A stretch of 38,322 nucleotides of DNA, taken from Butyricicoccus sp. (GTDB taxonomy: Bacteria; Bacillota; Clostridia; Oscillospirales; Butyricicoccaceae). The notes below the pieces were generated by a model. The model saw only the letters and a list, made by a program, of their open reading frames with translations, was not told the DNA's origin and did no database searches. The stretch spans positions 1-38,322 of the forward strand of contig JAGHIZ010000050.1 in NCBI GenBank assembly GCA_017886875.1, in the 5' to 3' direction. The position numbers were made by a program, and so were the translations under genes. Positions within the stretch are counted from its first letter, which is position 1. Each line of letters begins with the position of its first letter. Positions 1 through 8,645 of the stretch are shown here, piece after piece.

Positions 1-112
1 ATATTATATATATTATAAATATTATATATTTTATATCGCATTGTCTCTTATCTTGACTGTTTTTTTTTTTTTGGTTTGCTATAAACAACAAACGTTTGAG
101 GAGCAAAAAAAC

Positions 113-1882
113 TTGAGTGAGATTGATGAGCTAAAGCCGTACTTAAAATCTTTCTTATCTGAATATTATGGAATAAAAAGCATACGCAAAAATTTTCAGT
201 GTATAAACCCAGCTCATGAAGATGAACACCCATCTATGAGCTATCATAAAGAAGACCATTATGTAAAGTGTTTTGCCTGTGGATATACAGCCAATATTGT
301 TGGAGTGGCTTCTGATTATTGGAATATATCTAAATCTGAAGCAATAGAAAAATTAAAAGAAAAATATTTGAACAAAGAAAAAAGAACAAGAAAAAAATCT
401 TATTTATCTACAAGAGGTTTAAAAGCCTCTACTATCAAACATTTCAAGGTAAAAGAGGTTGAAAACTTTCAAGCAGAATACATAAATGAGAACGGTGAAA
501 AATCTTCTTATCCGTTTGGAGCTGCTATTATCATTCCTAATGGTAATTCCTATATTGCAAGGTCTACAACTGATAAAAAGTTTTATAAACCATTAAATTC
601 ACAAACTGGTATATTTTTTGTTGAAGAACTAGACCAAACAAAAGAGCCTGTGTTTATCGTAGAGTCGCCTATATGTGCGATGACAATCTGGCAACAGGGT
701 TATCATGCAATAGCTCTTGGCGGTTTAGGTTATAATAATTTACTATCTGAACTTGAAAAACGAGGAAATAACATACCTCCTCTTATCCTTTCACTTGATT
801 CTGATGCAAGTGGGAAAAAAACAACAGATACACTTTCAATTATCTTTGATGAAAAAAAATATAAATATATCAATTACCCTGTTATCACTACAAAAGACCC
901 TAACGAATTTTTCTTATATAACCCGAATGCATTTGACACTTATTTAAGTGAATGTTTAAGCATGATAAATAAAAAAACAGGAAATTTATCAGCAAATAAC
1001 TTGAATGAGTATATACAAAATTCTTTTTTATCTGATGTTTTAAAACAGAAAAAAGATGCAGCTGTTAGATTGACAGGATTTTCAGATTTAGATAAAAAGT
1101 TGGGTGGGTTTACTCAAGGACTTTATATCGTCGGTGGCAGACCAGGAGTTGGAAAAACGACATTTTTAGACCAGTTATCTTATGAGCTATCAGCACAAGT
1201 GCCAGTTTTTTTTATATCTTATGAACAAAATCGTTTACATTTTGCGGCTAAACAAATCGCCAGATTAGCTAATTTAAATGGTATAGGGTTAACATCTGCT
1301 CATATACTAAAAGGCATAGTTCCGAGAGAAATAATAAAAGTTATGGACTTGTATTGTGAAAGTGGTAGAGAAATATATATTTATTCAGATTCGCCTTCAG
1401 TGGACGAAATACAAAGGCGTGTAGAACAGTTTGAATATGATACAGGAAAAAGCCCTATTATCATAGTTGACTTCATTCAAAAAGTGCCATCACAAAGAAG
1501 CAATATAAAAGATGCTGTAGATGAAACTGTATCTAAATTGCAATACTTTACAACTGATGGCAGGCGTACATCTATATTAGTTTCTTCATTTAACAGAGCA
1601 GCTTATTATTCTCCTGTTACTATAGATAGCTTTAGAGAAAGCGGCAATATTGAATATGCAGCTGATGTTATGTTAGGTTTTCAATATGCAGTACAATCTA
1701 GCAAATTATTTAAAAGCGATAATAAGCAAAATGAAAAGATAGAGGCTATAAAAAAAGCTGAATTGGAAAGTCCTAGAAAATTAGAACTTGTATGTGTGAA
1801 AAATAGATATGGAAATCAATTTTCTGTATCGTTTGATTATTATTCAAATCTTGATTTATTTGTAGAGTCTAAAAAAGAGTAA
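113..1882 (+). CDS. CHC2 / TOPRIM / DnaB-like primase-helicase
   Basis: Predicted bifunctional replication protein: primase in the N-terminal half, RecA/DnaB-type helicase in the C-terminal half (T7 gp4-like order). The start is taken as TTG at 113 because GAGGAG lies 9 nt upstream (98-103); the frame stays open to TTG 41, but that segment is a poly-T-encoded stretch without a ribosome binding site. From TTG 113 the product is 589 aa. A CHC2-type zinc finger is near residues 30-57 (C30, H35, C53, C56). TOPRIM motifs follow: FIVESP near 180 and LDSDASG near 225. The helicase has Walker A GGRPGVGKTT near 340 and Walker B PIIIVDF near 450. This architecture is typical of phages, plasmids and integrative elements rather than the housekeeping DnaG/DnaB pair. 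No integrase or structural gene is visible, so it may be the edge of an element lying to the left. Confidence 0.85.
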   Translation: MSEIDELKPYLKSFLSEYYGIKSIRKNFQCINPAHEDEHPSMSYHKEDHYVKCFACGYTANIVGVASDYWNISKSEAIEKLKEKYLNKEKRTRKKSYLSTRGLKASTIKHFKVKEVENFQAEYINENGEKSSYPFGAAIIIPNGNSYIARSTTDKKFYKPLNSQTGIFFVEELDQTKEPVFIVESPICAMTIWQQGYHAIALGGLGYNNLLSELEKRGNNIPPLILSLDSDASGKKTTDTLSIIFDEKKYKYINYPVITTKDPNEFFLYNPNAFDTYLSECLSMINKKTGNLSANNLNEYIQNSFLSDVLKQKKDAAVRLTGFSDLDKKLGGFTQGLYIVGGRPGVGKTTFLDQLSYELSAQVPVFFISYEQNRLHFAAKQIARLANLNGIGLTSAHILKGIVPREIIKVMDLYCESGREIYIYSDSPSVDEIQRRVEQFEYDTGKSPIIIVDFIQKVPSQRSNIKDAVDETVSKLQYFTTDGRRTSILVSSFNRAAYYSPVTIDSFRESGNIEYAADVMLGFQYAVQSSKLFKSDNKQNEKIEAIKKAELESPRKLELVCVKNRYGNQFSVSFDYYSNLDLFVESKKE

Positions 1883-1888
1883 ATGGAA

Positions 1889-1927
1889 AGTCTTTGGTGT
1901 AATAATTTACATCAAAGGCTTTTTTTA
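1889..1927 (+). terminator. Rho-independent terminator after the primase-helicase
   Basis: A 14-bp stem (1889-1902 with 1907-1920, two G-U pairs) and a TAAT loop are followed by a run of T. It sits 7 nt after the stop codon and separates the primase-helicase from the next operon. Confidence 0.85.
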
Positions 1928-1945
1928 GTTTATAGATAAATGTTC

Positions 1946-1998
1946 TTGACAGTTTTATTCTACAAGTGTAAAATAAAAATATAAATACTACAGTTATA
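1946..1998 (+). promoter_or_regulatory. Promoter and probable BlaI-type operators of the repressor/protease operon
   Basis: A near-consensus promoter is visible: TTGACA (1946-1951), 17-nt spacer, TAAAAT (1969-1974). The palindrome TACAAGTGTA (1961-1970) overlaps the -10. An imperfect relative, TACAGTTATA, lies at 1989-1998, 28 bp downstream centre to centre. BlaI/MecI repressors recognise TACA/TGTA dyads, so autorepression by the next gene is inferred. Confidence 0.6.
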
Positions 1999-2015
1999 GA
2001 ATAGAGGTGAATATT

Positions 2016-2381
2016 ATGAAAAGACTTCCAGATACTGAGCTTGTTGTAATGCAGGCTATTTGGTCATGTGAACCGCCTGTTTCAAGGGCAGAAATGCAAG
2101 AAATTTTAAAACAAACTCACCCAATGGCACAAACAACCCTTTTAACTTTACTTACTCGACTATCAGAAAAGGGATTTATAAAAATTGAAAAGCATGGCAG
2201 AATATCAAAATATGTACCGCTGATTTCTGAGCGTGAATATCTTGCAAATCAGGGAAAACGATTTATAAATCAGCTTTGTAACGGAAATATTTCCACATTT
2301 GCAACTGCATTATGTGACAGTGGTCTTACAAAGGAGGATTTAGACGAACTTCGTAAGCTGCTTGGAAAGGGTGAATTATAA
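2016..2381 (+). CDS. BlaI/MecI/CopY-family transcriptional repressor
   Basis: A 121-aa winged-helix repressor of the Penicillinase_R type. The N-terminal part (LPDTELVVMQAIW, then TLLTLLTRLSEKGFI, then the wing around KIEKHGRISKYVPL) matches the family's DNA-binding domain; the C-terminal third is the dimerisation helix region. GTG at 2007 is in frame, but ATG 2016 is preferred because GAGGTG (2004-2009) is 6 nt upstream of it. The stop codon overlaps the ATG of the M56 protease (TAATG). In known BlaI/BlaR pairs, a signal activates the protease and the repressor is removed from DNA. The inducing signal here cannot be read from the sequence, and no beta-lactamase gene is adjacent. Confidence 0.85.
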   Translation: MKRLPDTELVVMQAIWSCEPPVSRAEMQEILKQTHPMAQTTLLTLLTRLSEKGFIKIEKHGRISKYVPLISEREYLANQGKRFINQLCNGNISTFATALCDSGLTKEDLDELRKLLGKGEL

Positions 2382-3838
2382 TGAGTATAAACCCATTCGG
2401 ATTATTATTTGCTATTATTGAAGGTTGTATTATTTGTTATATCGTCTATACAAGTGATAAAAATGAAAGATGGTCACCTGATGGCGAAAAACCACTTTAT
2501 ACACCATATGTTTCATGCTTAAATCTTCCAACCGTATTATGTAGTATGTCAATTATATCAATGATATTTTTTGATATGAAAACCGCTATACAAAAAACAA
2601 TCGGATTTAATTTCTCTATATTTTTGCAAATTTTTCTCTACTATTTAATTCTTATTCCTTGTTTACCGCTTTTAAGAAAATTTATAAGTGCAAGAACATG
2701 TTCTATATTGTGGTTAATTCCAAGTTATATGTATATTATGCAAAATGAAACATTTGCAGTGAATAAGCCGATTTTTATATTATCTGTGCCATATTTTTGG
2801 GTTAAAACCTTATTTGTAATTTGGATTATTGGCTTTTGGGCGGTTATGATTTTGAAAATTGGCTCTCATATAAAATTTAGACGTTATATTCTTGAAAACT
2901 CCTCACAGATAAACGATAAAAATATTATAGATATATGGTATGATGAACTTGAGCGTTCAAGATTACATAAAACCGATTATCCGCTTTTAAAATCAAATGT
3001 AGTTAAAACTCCAATATCAATAGGGCTTTTTAAAAGCAAGATTTTTGTTGTATTACCAGAAAAAGCATATACTGACGATGATTTAAGACTGATTTTTAGA
3101 CATGAAATTGTGCATATAGGCAGAGATGATAGTTCATGTAAATTTTATCATATGTTTTGTACGGCTGTTTGTTGGTTTAATCCGCTTATGTGGTTTGCAA
3201 TGCGAAAAAGTGCGGACGATATAGAACTTAGCTGTGATGAAACAGTTTTACTTGATGCAGATGATGGTACAAGAGCCAGATATGCAAGCTTAATACTAGA
3301 AACCGCAGGAGATGAGCGAGGTTTTACAACTTGCCTGTCCTCCTCTGCGACTGCATTAAGATATAGACTAAAAAATATAGTTAAACCTAATAAAAAATTT
3401 ACTGGTGTAGTTATTGTTGGTTTGATATTTGTTGTTATGTATATGACAACTGGACATACTGCTCTGGTTTATGGTGATTACACTGGAAAAGATATCATTT
3501 TTTCTTCAAGTGATATGGAAAAATTTAAGCTAAATAGTGTAAGTTTTACACCTAATACCCAAACTTATATATGTAATAATGAAACCGCACTTACAGAATA
3601 TCTATCAAATCTAAAAATACAAAATATAAGCGGTGTTTATACCTTTGAAAAAGACAAAGAACATTCATTCACCATATCATATAAAACACCTGATGATTTT
3701 ATAACTATAAGCCTATTTAGTAATTTTATTGAAGTACAGCCACGTATTTCTGATTTTGATTATTATTATTTGCCTGATGGTGTTGATTTTGATAAATTGC
3801 ATGAGCTTATTACTGTTAATTCTTCTGCAAATAGATAA
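2381..3838 (+). CDS. BlaR1/MecR1-type M56 membrane metalloprotease sensor
   Basis: A 485-aa integral membrane protein with about five hydrophobic segments in the first 180 residues. The gluzincin motif HEIVH is near residues 241-245 and the downstream family signature ELSCDE near 283. A last membrane helix (about residues 345-362) precedes a roughly 120-residue outer C-terminal region. That region is much shorter than the penicillin-binding sensor domain of BlaR1 and shows no SxxK/SxN/KTG pattern, so beta-lactam sensing is unlikely. It overlaps the repressor gene by 1 nt, indicating translational coupling. By family knowledge it should transduce an envelope signal to that repressor; the ligand is unknown. 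Confidence 0.8.
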   Translation: MSINPFGLLFAIIEGCIICYIVYTSDKNERWSPDGEKPLYTPYVSCLNLPTVLCSMSIISMIFFDMKTAIQKTIGFNFSIFLQIFLYYLILIPCLPLLRKFISARTCSILWLIPSYMYIMQNETFAVNKPIFILSVPYFWVKTLFVIWIIGFWAVMILKIGSHIKFRRYILENSSQINDKNIIDIWYDELERSRLHKTDYPLLKSNVVKTPISIGLFKSKIFVVLPEKAYTDDDLRLIFRHEIVHIGRDDSSCKFYHMFCTAVCWFNPLMWFAMRKSADDIELSCDETVLLDADDGTRARYASLILETAGDERGFTTCLSSSATALRYRLKNIVKPNKKFTGVVIVGLIFVVMYMTTGHTALVYGDYTGKDIIFSSSDMEKFKLNSVSFTPNTQTYICNNETALTEYLSNLKIQNISGVYTFEKDKEHSFTISYKTPDDFITISLFSNFIEVQPRISDFDYYYLPDGVDFDKLHELITVNSSANR

Positions 3839-3867
3839 AAAAACCTGAGTTTAAACTCAGGTTTTTT
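3836..3867. terminator. Bidirectional terminator between convergent genes
   Basis: A perfect 18-nt palindrome (3844-3861) has A residues on its left and six T on its right, so it can terminate both the M56 protease gene (plus) and the LacI-type gene (minus). The minus-strand stop codon lies within the T run. Confidence 0.85.
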
Positions 3868-4894
3868 ATTTTGTTCTATTTTTTATATAAAACACAGGTG
3901 CTTTATCTGGAACAGTACTAGCTGAACTACGAATTATAAGCTCAGTGTGGAGTAAAAGTGTACTTATTGAAACATTATTTAATAAGCTAGAAATAGCATA
4001 AAAGGCACTTTTACCAAGCTGGATACGATTTTGTTTTATTGTTGTTAATGGTGGATTTGTATAAGCACAGAACTGTAAATCGTCAAAACCAATTATGCTT
4101 ATATCTTCAGGGACACGAAGTCCAAGTTCTTGGCAATGTGTCATAACTGAATGTGCTAGTAAGTCATGACTACACATAATTGCTGTTACATTTTGCTCTA
4201 AAATTCTAGGAAGATGTGACTGTATACATTCAGATACTAAATATGCACTTCCTGCAAGGTGTGCATTATCACATAAATTATGCTTTCTTAGTGCATGAAA
4301 AAAAGCTGTATATCTAAGCTGATTTATATATGAACTAAGTCCGCCACTTAGATAGCCAATTTTTCTATGTCCTAGTGATTTAAGATAAGAAACCGCTAAA
4401 TCAAGAGCTTCATTATTATCAACACCAACATAAGCTGTTGTAGAATTTGCCTTTATATAATTATCAAAAAGAACAGCAGGGGTTTTACTAGATTTAAGTT
4501 GCTCAAACCATATGTCAACCAATGTTAGCCCTAGAAAAAATGCTCCAACATAATCATGTTTTAGCATATATTCATCATATTTAATATGAGTTTGTATATT
4601 TCTATCAATGGGCTGTATTTCAACAATAAAGCCTGCAGGTTCTGCCATTTGTTTAAATCCAAGAATTATATCATAACCAAAGTCACTTTCTTTTAAATAA
4701 TCCATATTTTCAATAAAGATGCAAAGACGTTTTGCATCTTTTTTATGCATTGAACGAGAATAACCTAGCTCAACAGCGGTTTCAAGCACATTTTTTCGTA
4801 AAGTTTCACTAACATCTGATGCTCCATTTAAAGCTTTTGATACAGTTCCTTTTGAAATATTCAGTTTTTTTGCAATATCGGTTATTGTAGCCAT
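3866..4894 (-). CDS. LacI/GalR-family regulator, probable maltodextrin regulator
   Basis: A 342-aa regulator with the LacI helix-turn-helix at the N terminus (MATITDIAKKLNISKGTVSKAL) followed by a periplasmic-binding-protein-like effector domain (about residues 55-335, ending with the usual ISIIGFDD and PPLTTIKQ motifs). ATG at 4894 is chosen because AAAAGG lies 10 nt upstream; the in-frame TTG at 4903 would sit on top of that site. The gene is divergent from malE across a 273-nt region holding two mirrored GAAAC-type repeats. Position and family suggest it represses the alpha-glucan operon in the absence of maltodextrins; the effector is inferred. A minus-strand TATAAT at 4958-4963 is a possible -10, with no clear -35. 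Confidence 0.85.
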   Translation of the reverse strand: MATITDIAKKLNISKGTVSKALNGASDVSETLRKNVLETAVELGYSRSMHKKDAKRLCIFIENMDYLKESDFGYDIILGFKQMAEPAGFIVEIQPIDRNIQTHIKYDEYMLKHDYVGAFFLGLTLVDIWFEQLKSSKTPAVLFDNYIKANSTTAYVGVDNNEALDLAVSYLKSLGHRKIGYLSGGLSSYINQLRYTAFFHALRKHNLCDNAHLAGSAYLVSECIQSHLPRILEQNVTAIMCSHDLLAHSVMTHCQELGLRVPEDISIIGFDDLQFCAYTNPPLTTIKQNRIQLGKSAFYAISSLLNNVSISTLLLHTELIIRSSASTVPDKAPVFYIKNRTK

Positions 4895-4990
4895 ATTTCT
4901 CAAACCTTTTCTGAAAGATTACATATTTAATTATAATCTTTTAGATATAAAAAATCAATTATACATAAACAAATTAGCATAACATACAAA

Positions 4991-5009
4991 AAAGTTTCGT
5001 AAAGTTTTG
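4991..5009 (-). promoter_or_regulatory. Probable LacI-type operator, site 1
   Basis: Read on the minus strand this site is CAAAACTTTACGAAACTTT. It matches site 2 near malE in opposite orientation: both have RAAAC-N5-GAAAC (10-bp period) followed by TTT. It lies about 100 nt upstream of the regulator start. Operator function is inferred. Confidence 0.45.
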
Positions 5010-5094
5010 TTAGGGTGATTGTAGTTAATATACAATATAACTTATTATATATTGTATATATAGTATAAATTTATATTTATGTATAAATATAGCC

Positions 5095-5124
5095 TTGACT
5101 TTACAATATATATAGATTTATATT
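5095..5124 (+). promoter_or_regulatory. malE: Promoter of the malE operon
   Basis: TTGACT (5095-5100) is followed after 18 nt by TATATT (5119-5124). The expected start of transcription is near 5131, at the edge of the GAAAC repeat. The ribosome binding site GGGAGG (5155-5160) is 7 nt upstream of the malE ATG. Confidence 0.55.
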
Positions 5125-5132
5125 ATTGTTAG

Positions 5133-5149
5133 CGAAACAAATCGAAACT
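5133..5149 (+). promoter_or_regulatory. Probable LacI-type operator, site 2, in the malE leader
   Basis: CGAAACAAATCGAAACT carries two GAAAC boxes exactly 10 bp apart. It lies just downstream of the predicted -10, where a bound repressor would block transcription. The same GAAAC-N5-GAAAC pattern recurs at the malL promoter. Confidence 0.5.
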
Positions 5150-5167
5150 TTTTAGGGAGGTAATGAA

Positions 5168-6406
5168 ATGCACAAGAGATTAAAAAAATTTGTTGTTATG
5201 CTTATGGTCGCTTGTATAGCTTTTACATGCATAGGCTGTAAAACAACAAACGGTGCAAGCGGAGAAAAAGAACAGATTAGACTAATGGTTTGGTCATCAG
5301 CAGAAGACCAATCAAAAGAAAACGGCGAATGGTTGCAAAACTCATGTGAACGTTTTGCAGAGCTTCACCCTGAATGGGATATAACATTTGTTTATGGTGT
5401 TGCTGACTCAGCAACTGCTCCAGCAGCCGTAGCACAAGACCCAGAAGCAAGTGCAGATGTATTTTTCTATGCAAACGATAACTTGCCAGTTTTGGATAAT
5501 GCAAACGCCATTGCAAAGATTGGCGGTAAATATGCTGAAGAAATAAAGGCTACAAATAGTGAAGCTTTAGTGGATTCTCTAACTATGAATGGTGATATTT
5601 ATGGTGTGCCATTTGGAACTAATACATGGTTTATGTATTATGATAAAAGTGTATTTAGTGAAGAAGATATAAAAAATCTTGATACAATGCTTGAAAAAGG
5701 TGTAGTATCATTTCCTCTTACAAACTCATGGTATACACCAGCTTTTTACTTTGGTAACGGTTGTACTTTATTTGGCGATGGCACACAAGAAGAACTTGGT
5801 GCAGATTTTGGCGGTGAAAATGCAGTTGAAGTAACAGAATATTTAGTTGATTTAGCTAAACACCCTAATTTTAGAGTAGACCAAGACGGGTCAGGCATTG
5901 CAGGCATAAGAGATGGAAGTATAAATGCAATGTTTAGCGGCTCATGGGACGCAGCAGCTGTAAAAGATGCTTTAGGTGATAATATGGGTGTTGCTGCATT
6001 ACCAACTTACACATTAAATGGTGAAGAAAAACAAATGTATTCATTTGCAGGCTCCACAGCTATTGGAGTTAATACAGCTACTGACCATATGGTTGCATCA
6101 GTTGAACTTGCTATTTACTTATCATCTGCTGAGGCTCAGATGTTGCATTATGAACTGCGTGATGCTATACCATGTAATACAGAAATAATTGATAGACCAG
6201 AATTTGCAAATAATCCAGTTATAAAGGCTCAAAATGATACTTTTGATAGAACATCTAAATTACAGCCGTTTGTATCAAAAATGAATAATTTCTGGGTTCC
6301 TATGGAAAATATGGGCAAAGGTCTTAGAAATTCAAGCGTGACAAAAGATAATGCAAAAGAACAGACAATAGCAATGAATGATGCTATGAATAGTGACGGT
6401 ATATAA
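5168..6406 (+). CDS. malE: Maltodextrin ABC transporter, substrate-binding lipoprotein
   Basis: A 412-aa family 1 extracellular solute-binding protein. The N terminus is a lipoprotein signal: a basic start (KRLKK), a hydrophobic core and the lipobox CIGC with Cys24 as the predicted lipidation site. The mature domain begins with QIRLMVWSS and contains the usual substrate-binding-protein segments (YGVPFGTNTWFMYYDKS, then INAMFSGSWD). It is predicted to sit on the outer face of the membrane, capture maltodextrins and deliver them to MalF/MalG. It is first in the operon, with its own promoter and a strong GGGAGG site. The specificity call comes from the glucan enzymes downstream. Confidence 0.88.
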   Translation: MHKRLKKFVVMLMVACIAFTCIGCKTTNGASGEKEQIRLMVWSSAEDQSKENGEWLQNSCERFAELHPEWDITFVYGVADSATAPAAVAQDPEASADVFFYANDNLPVLDNANAIAKIGGKYAEEIKATNSEALVDSLTMNGDIYGVPFGTNTWFMYYDKSVFSEEDIKNLDTMLEKGVVSFPLTNSWYTPAFYFGNGCTLFGDGTQEELGADFGGENAVEVTEYLVDLAKHPNFRVDQDGSGIAGIRDGSINAMFSGSWDAAAVKDALGDNMGVAALPTYTLNGEEKQMYSFAGSTAIGVNTATDHMVASVELAIYLSSAEAQMLHYELRDAIPCNTEIIDRPEFANNPVIKAQNDTFDRTSKLQPFVSKMNNFWVPMENMGKGLRNSSVTKDNAKEQTIAMNDAMNSDGI

Positions 6407-6421
6407 GGGGAGAGTGAAAAA

Positions 6422-7780
6422 ATGAAACAGAAAACATTATCAGTTTCATTATTTGAAGCTTTAAAAAATGGCAGTAGTAAAATAAAACTTTCTATGCTTA
6501 TTTTTGGTTTTGCTAATATGGCTTATGGTCAGATTGCAAAAGGTATAATATATTTATCAGTAGAGCTTGCATATATTTTCTTTATGGTTCGCTATGGTTT
6601 ATATAATTTATCTATGCTTGTTAGTCTTGGCTCAGTGGAGCAAAAAGAAGTTTGGGACGAAGCTAATCAAGTATATTTATATGTCAAAGGTGACCAATCT
6701 ATTTTACTACTGCTTTATGGTGTAGCAACAGTTTTAGTCACATTTTTAATGATTTGTTTTTGGGTAAGAACGATTAAAAGTGGTTATAAAGCTGAATGTT
6801 TATCAAAAAAGGGTGAGCATGTAAACACATTCAAAGAGGATTTAAAATCACTGCTTGATGAAAATATTCATTGTTTACTTATGTCACCACCCATGTTTTT
6901 TATAACAGCACTTACAATTTTACCGCTTATTTTTATGATTTGTATGGCATTTACAAATTATAGCAAGATAGGCAATCATCTAGTTTTGTTTGATTGGGTA
7001 GGTTTCGAAAACTTTGCTGCTTTATTTGACTCAAATAGTATTCTTGGTAGTACATTCTGGTCTGTGCTTTCTTGGACTCTTATTTGGGCGGTATTTGCAA
7101 CATTTACAAACTATATTTTTGGTATGCTCCTTGCTATGCTAATCAACCGAAAAGACACTAAAGCAAAGGGTTTTTGGAGATTTTGTTTTGTGCTTTCAAG
7201 TGCTGTGCCAATGTTCGTTTCATTACTTATTATGCGAACAATGTTGCAGCCAAGCGGTGCTGTAAATGTACTTCTTCAAAATTTAGGTTTTCTTGAACAA
7301 GGTACAGCTTTACCATTCTTTACAGACCCAATGTGGGCAAAAGTCACCGTAATTGTGATAAACATTTGGGTAGGTGTACCATACACACTTATGCAGCTTA
7401 CAGGTGTACTTCAAAACATTCCATCAGAACTTTATGAAGCGGCTGAAGTAGATGGTGCTGGCCCTGTTAGAAAATTTTTCAGCATTACATTACCATATAT
7501 GCTATATGTTACAACACCATATCTAATCGCAACATTTACAGGTAATGTAAATAACTTTAATGTTATTTATTTGCTGTCAGGCGGTGACCCAATTGTTGAT
7601 TTATCATCAACAGCAGGTAGCACTGACCTTTTAGTAACATGGCTATATAAACTTACAGTTGATAAGCAATATTACAATATTGGTGCGGTAGTTGGTATTT
7701 TAACATTTATTATTTTATCTATTGGTGCATTGTTTACATATCGTCGTAGTAAGTCCTATAAAGAGGAGGGTGGATTTTAA
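6422..7780 (+). CDS. malF: Maltodextrin ABC transporter permease MalF
   Basis: A 452-aa permease of the MalF/MdxF type. An N-terminal extension with two or three hydrophobic segments and a cytoplasmic stretch (to about residue 155) precedes the binding-protein-dependent transport core. The EAA loop that contacts the ATPase is clear: EAAEVDGAGPVRKFFSITLP from residue 339. GGGGAGAG lies just upstream of the ATG, 15 nt after malE. The stop overlaps the malG start as TAATG, implying coupled translation. No ATP-binding subunit is encoded nearby; in Bacillota such importers usually share an MsmX/MsmK-type ATPase encoded elsewhere. Confidence 0.9.
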   Translation: MKQKTLSVSLFEALKNGSSKIKLSMLIFGFANMAYGQIAKGIIYLSVELAYIFFMVRYGLYNLSMLVSLGSVEQKEVWDEANQVYLYVKGDQSILLLLYGVATVLVTFLMICFWVRTIKSGYKAECLSKKGEHVNTFKEDLKSLLDENIHCLLMSPPMFFITALTILPLIFMICMAFTNYSKIGNHLVLFDWVGFENFAALFDSNSILGSTFWSVLSWTLIWAVFATFTNYIFGMLLAMLINRKDTKAKGFWRFCFVLSSAVPMFVSLLIMRTMLQPSGAVNVLLQNLGFLEQGTALPFFTDPMWAKVTVIVINIWVGVPYTLMQLTGVLQNIPSELYEAAEVDGAGPVRKFFSITLPYMLYVTTPYLIATFTGNVNNFNVIYLLSGGDPIVDLSSTAGSTDLLVTWLYKLTVDKQYYNIGAVVGILTFIILSIGALFTYRRSKSYKEEGGF

Positions 7781-8641
7781 TGAAAAAGAGTGCAAAGGCT
7801 GTACGCAGACGTAATAATATAATTGTACATACTTTACTTGCGGTTTTAGCTTTTATATGGATTGTACCTATTTTATGGATTGTCATGACAAGTTTTAGAG
7901 GTGAAAGAGGTTCATATGTTTCAACATTTTTCCCTCAAACTTTAACATTTGATAACTATATAAGATTATTTACAGATACATCTGTACTGAATTTCCCACA
8001 AATGTTTAAAAATACATTTATTATTGCTATTTTCTCTTGTATTTTATCAAGCTTTTATGTATTATCTGCTTCATATTGCCTTTCAAGACTTCGCTTTAAA
8101 CTTAGAAAACCATATATGAATATGGCTATGATTTTAGGTTTGTTCCCAGGCTTTATGTCAATGATTGCTGTGTATTTCATTTTAAAAGCTGTTGGACTAA
8201 CGGAGGGTTCACTTATTAAATTAGCACTTATAATGTGTTATTCTGGCGGTGCAGCTTTAGGTTTCCAAATTGCAAAGGGATTTTTTGATACTGTATCTTA
8301 TTCGATTGATGAAGCGGCACTTATTGACGGTTGTACACGTTGGCAAATTTTCACTAAAATCACATTGCCTTTAAGTAAACCAGTTATTATTTACACTATT
8401 TTAACTTCATTTATAAAGCCCTTGGGTTGATTTTATCTTTGCAAAGGTTATTTGTCGTGCAAACTCTGACCAATATACTGTTGCAATAGGTCTTTGGAAA
8501 ATGCTTGAAAAAGAATATATAGACAGTTGGTATACATGCTTCGCAGCTGGTGCGGTGCTTATCTCTATTCCGATTGCAATTTTATTCTTAAAACTTCAAA
8601 AATATTATGCAGATGGTATGTCTGGTGCAGTAAAGGGTTAA
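7780..8641 (+). CDS. malG: Maltodextrin permease MalG, interrupted by a +1 frameshift
   Basis: From ATG 7780 the frame encodes 216 aa and stops at TGA 8428-8430, soon after the intact EAA loop (DEAALIDGCTRWQIFTKITL). Moving one base forward near 8419-8422 (sequence AAGCCCTTGGGTTGA) restores the family C terminus: WVDFIFAKVICRANSDQ, then SWYTCFAAGAVLISIP, ending GAVKG at TAA 8639-8641. The corrected product is 286 aa, normal for MalG. The break is most simply one extra base, for example CCC in place of CC. It could be a real inactivating mutation, a sequencing error, or much less likely +1 recoding at CCC-T. Without the repair the last membrane segment is lost and the importer would probably fail. 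Confidence 0.85.
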
Positions 8642-8645
8642 TTTT

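Noticed and set aside
53-85. TTGACT and TATAAA before the primase-helicase gene
   Set aside because: They are separated by 21 nt, too far for a normal promoter, and the spacer is mostly T.
8415-8430. Programmed +1 frameshifting in malG
   Set aside because: CCC-T can slip, but there is no recoding stimulator visible and MalG is not known to be recoded; an indel or sequencing error is simpler.
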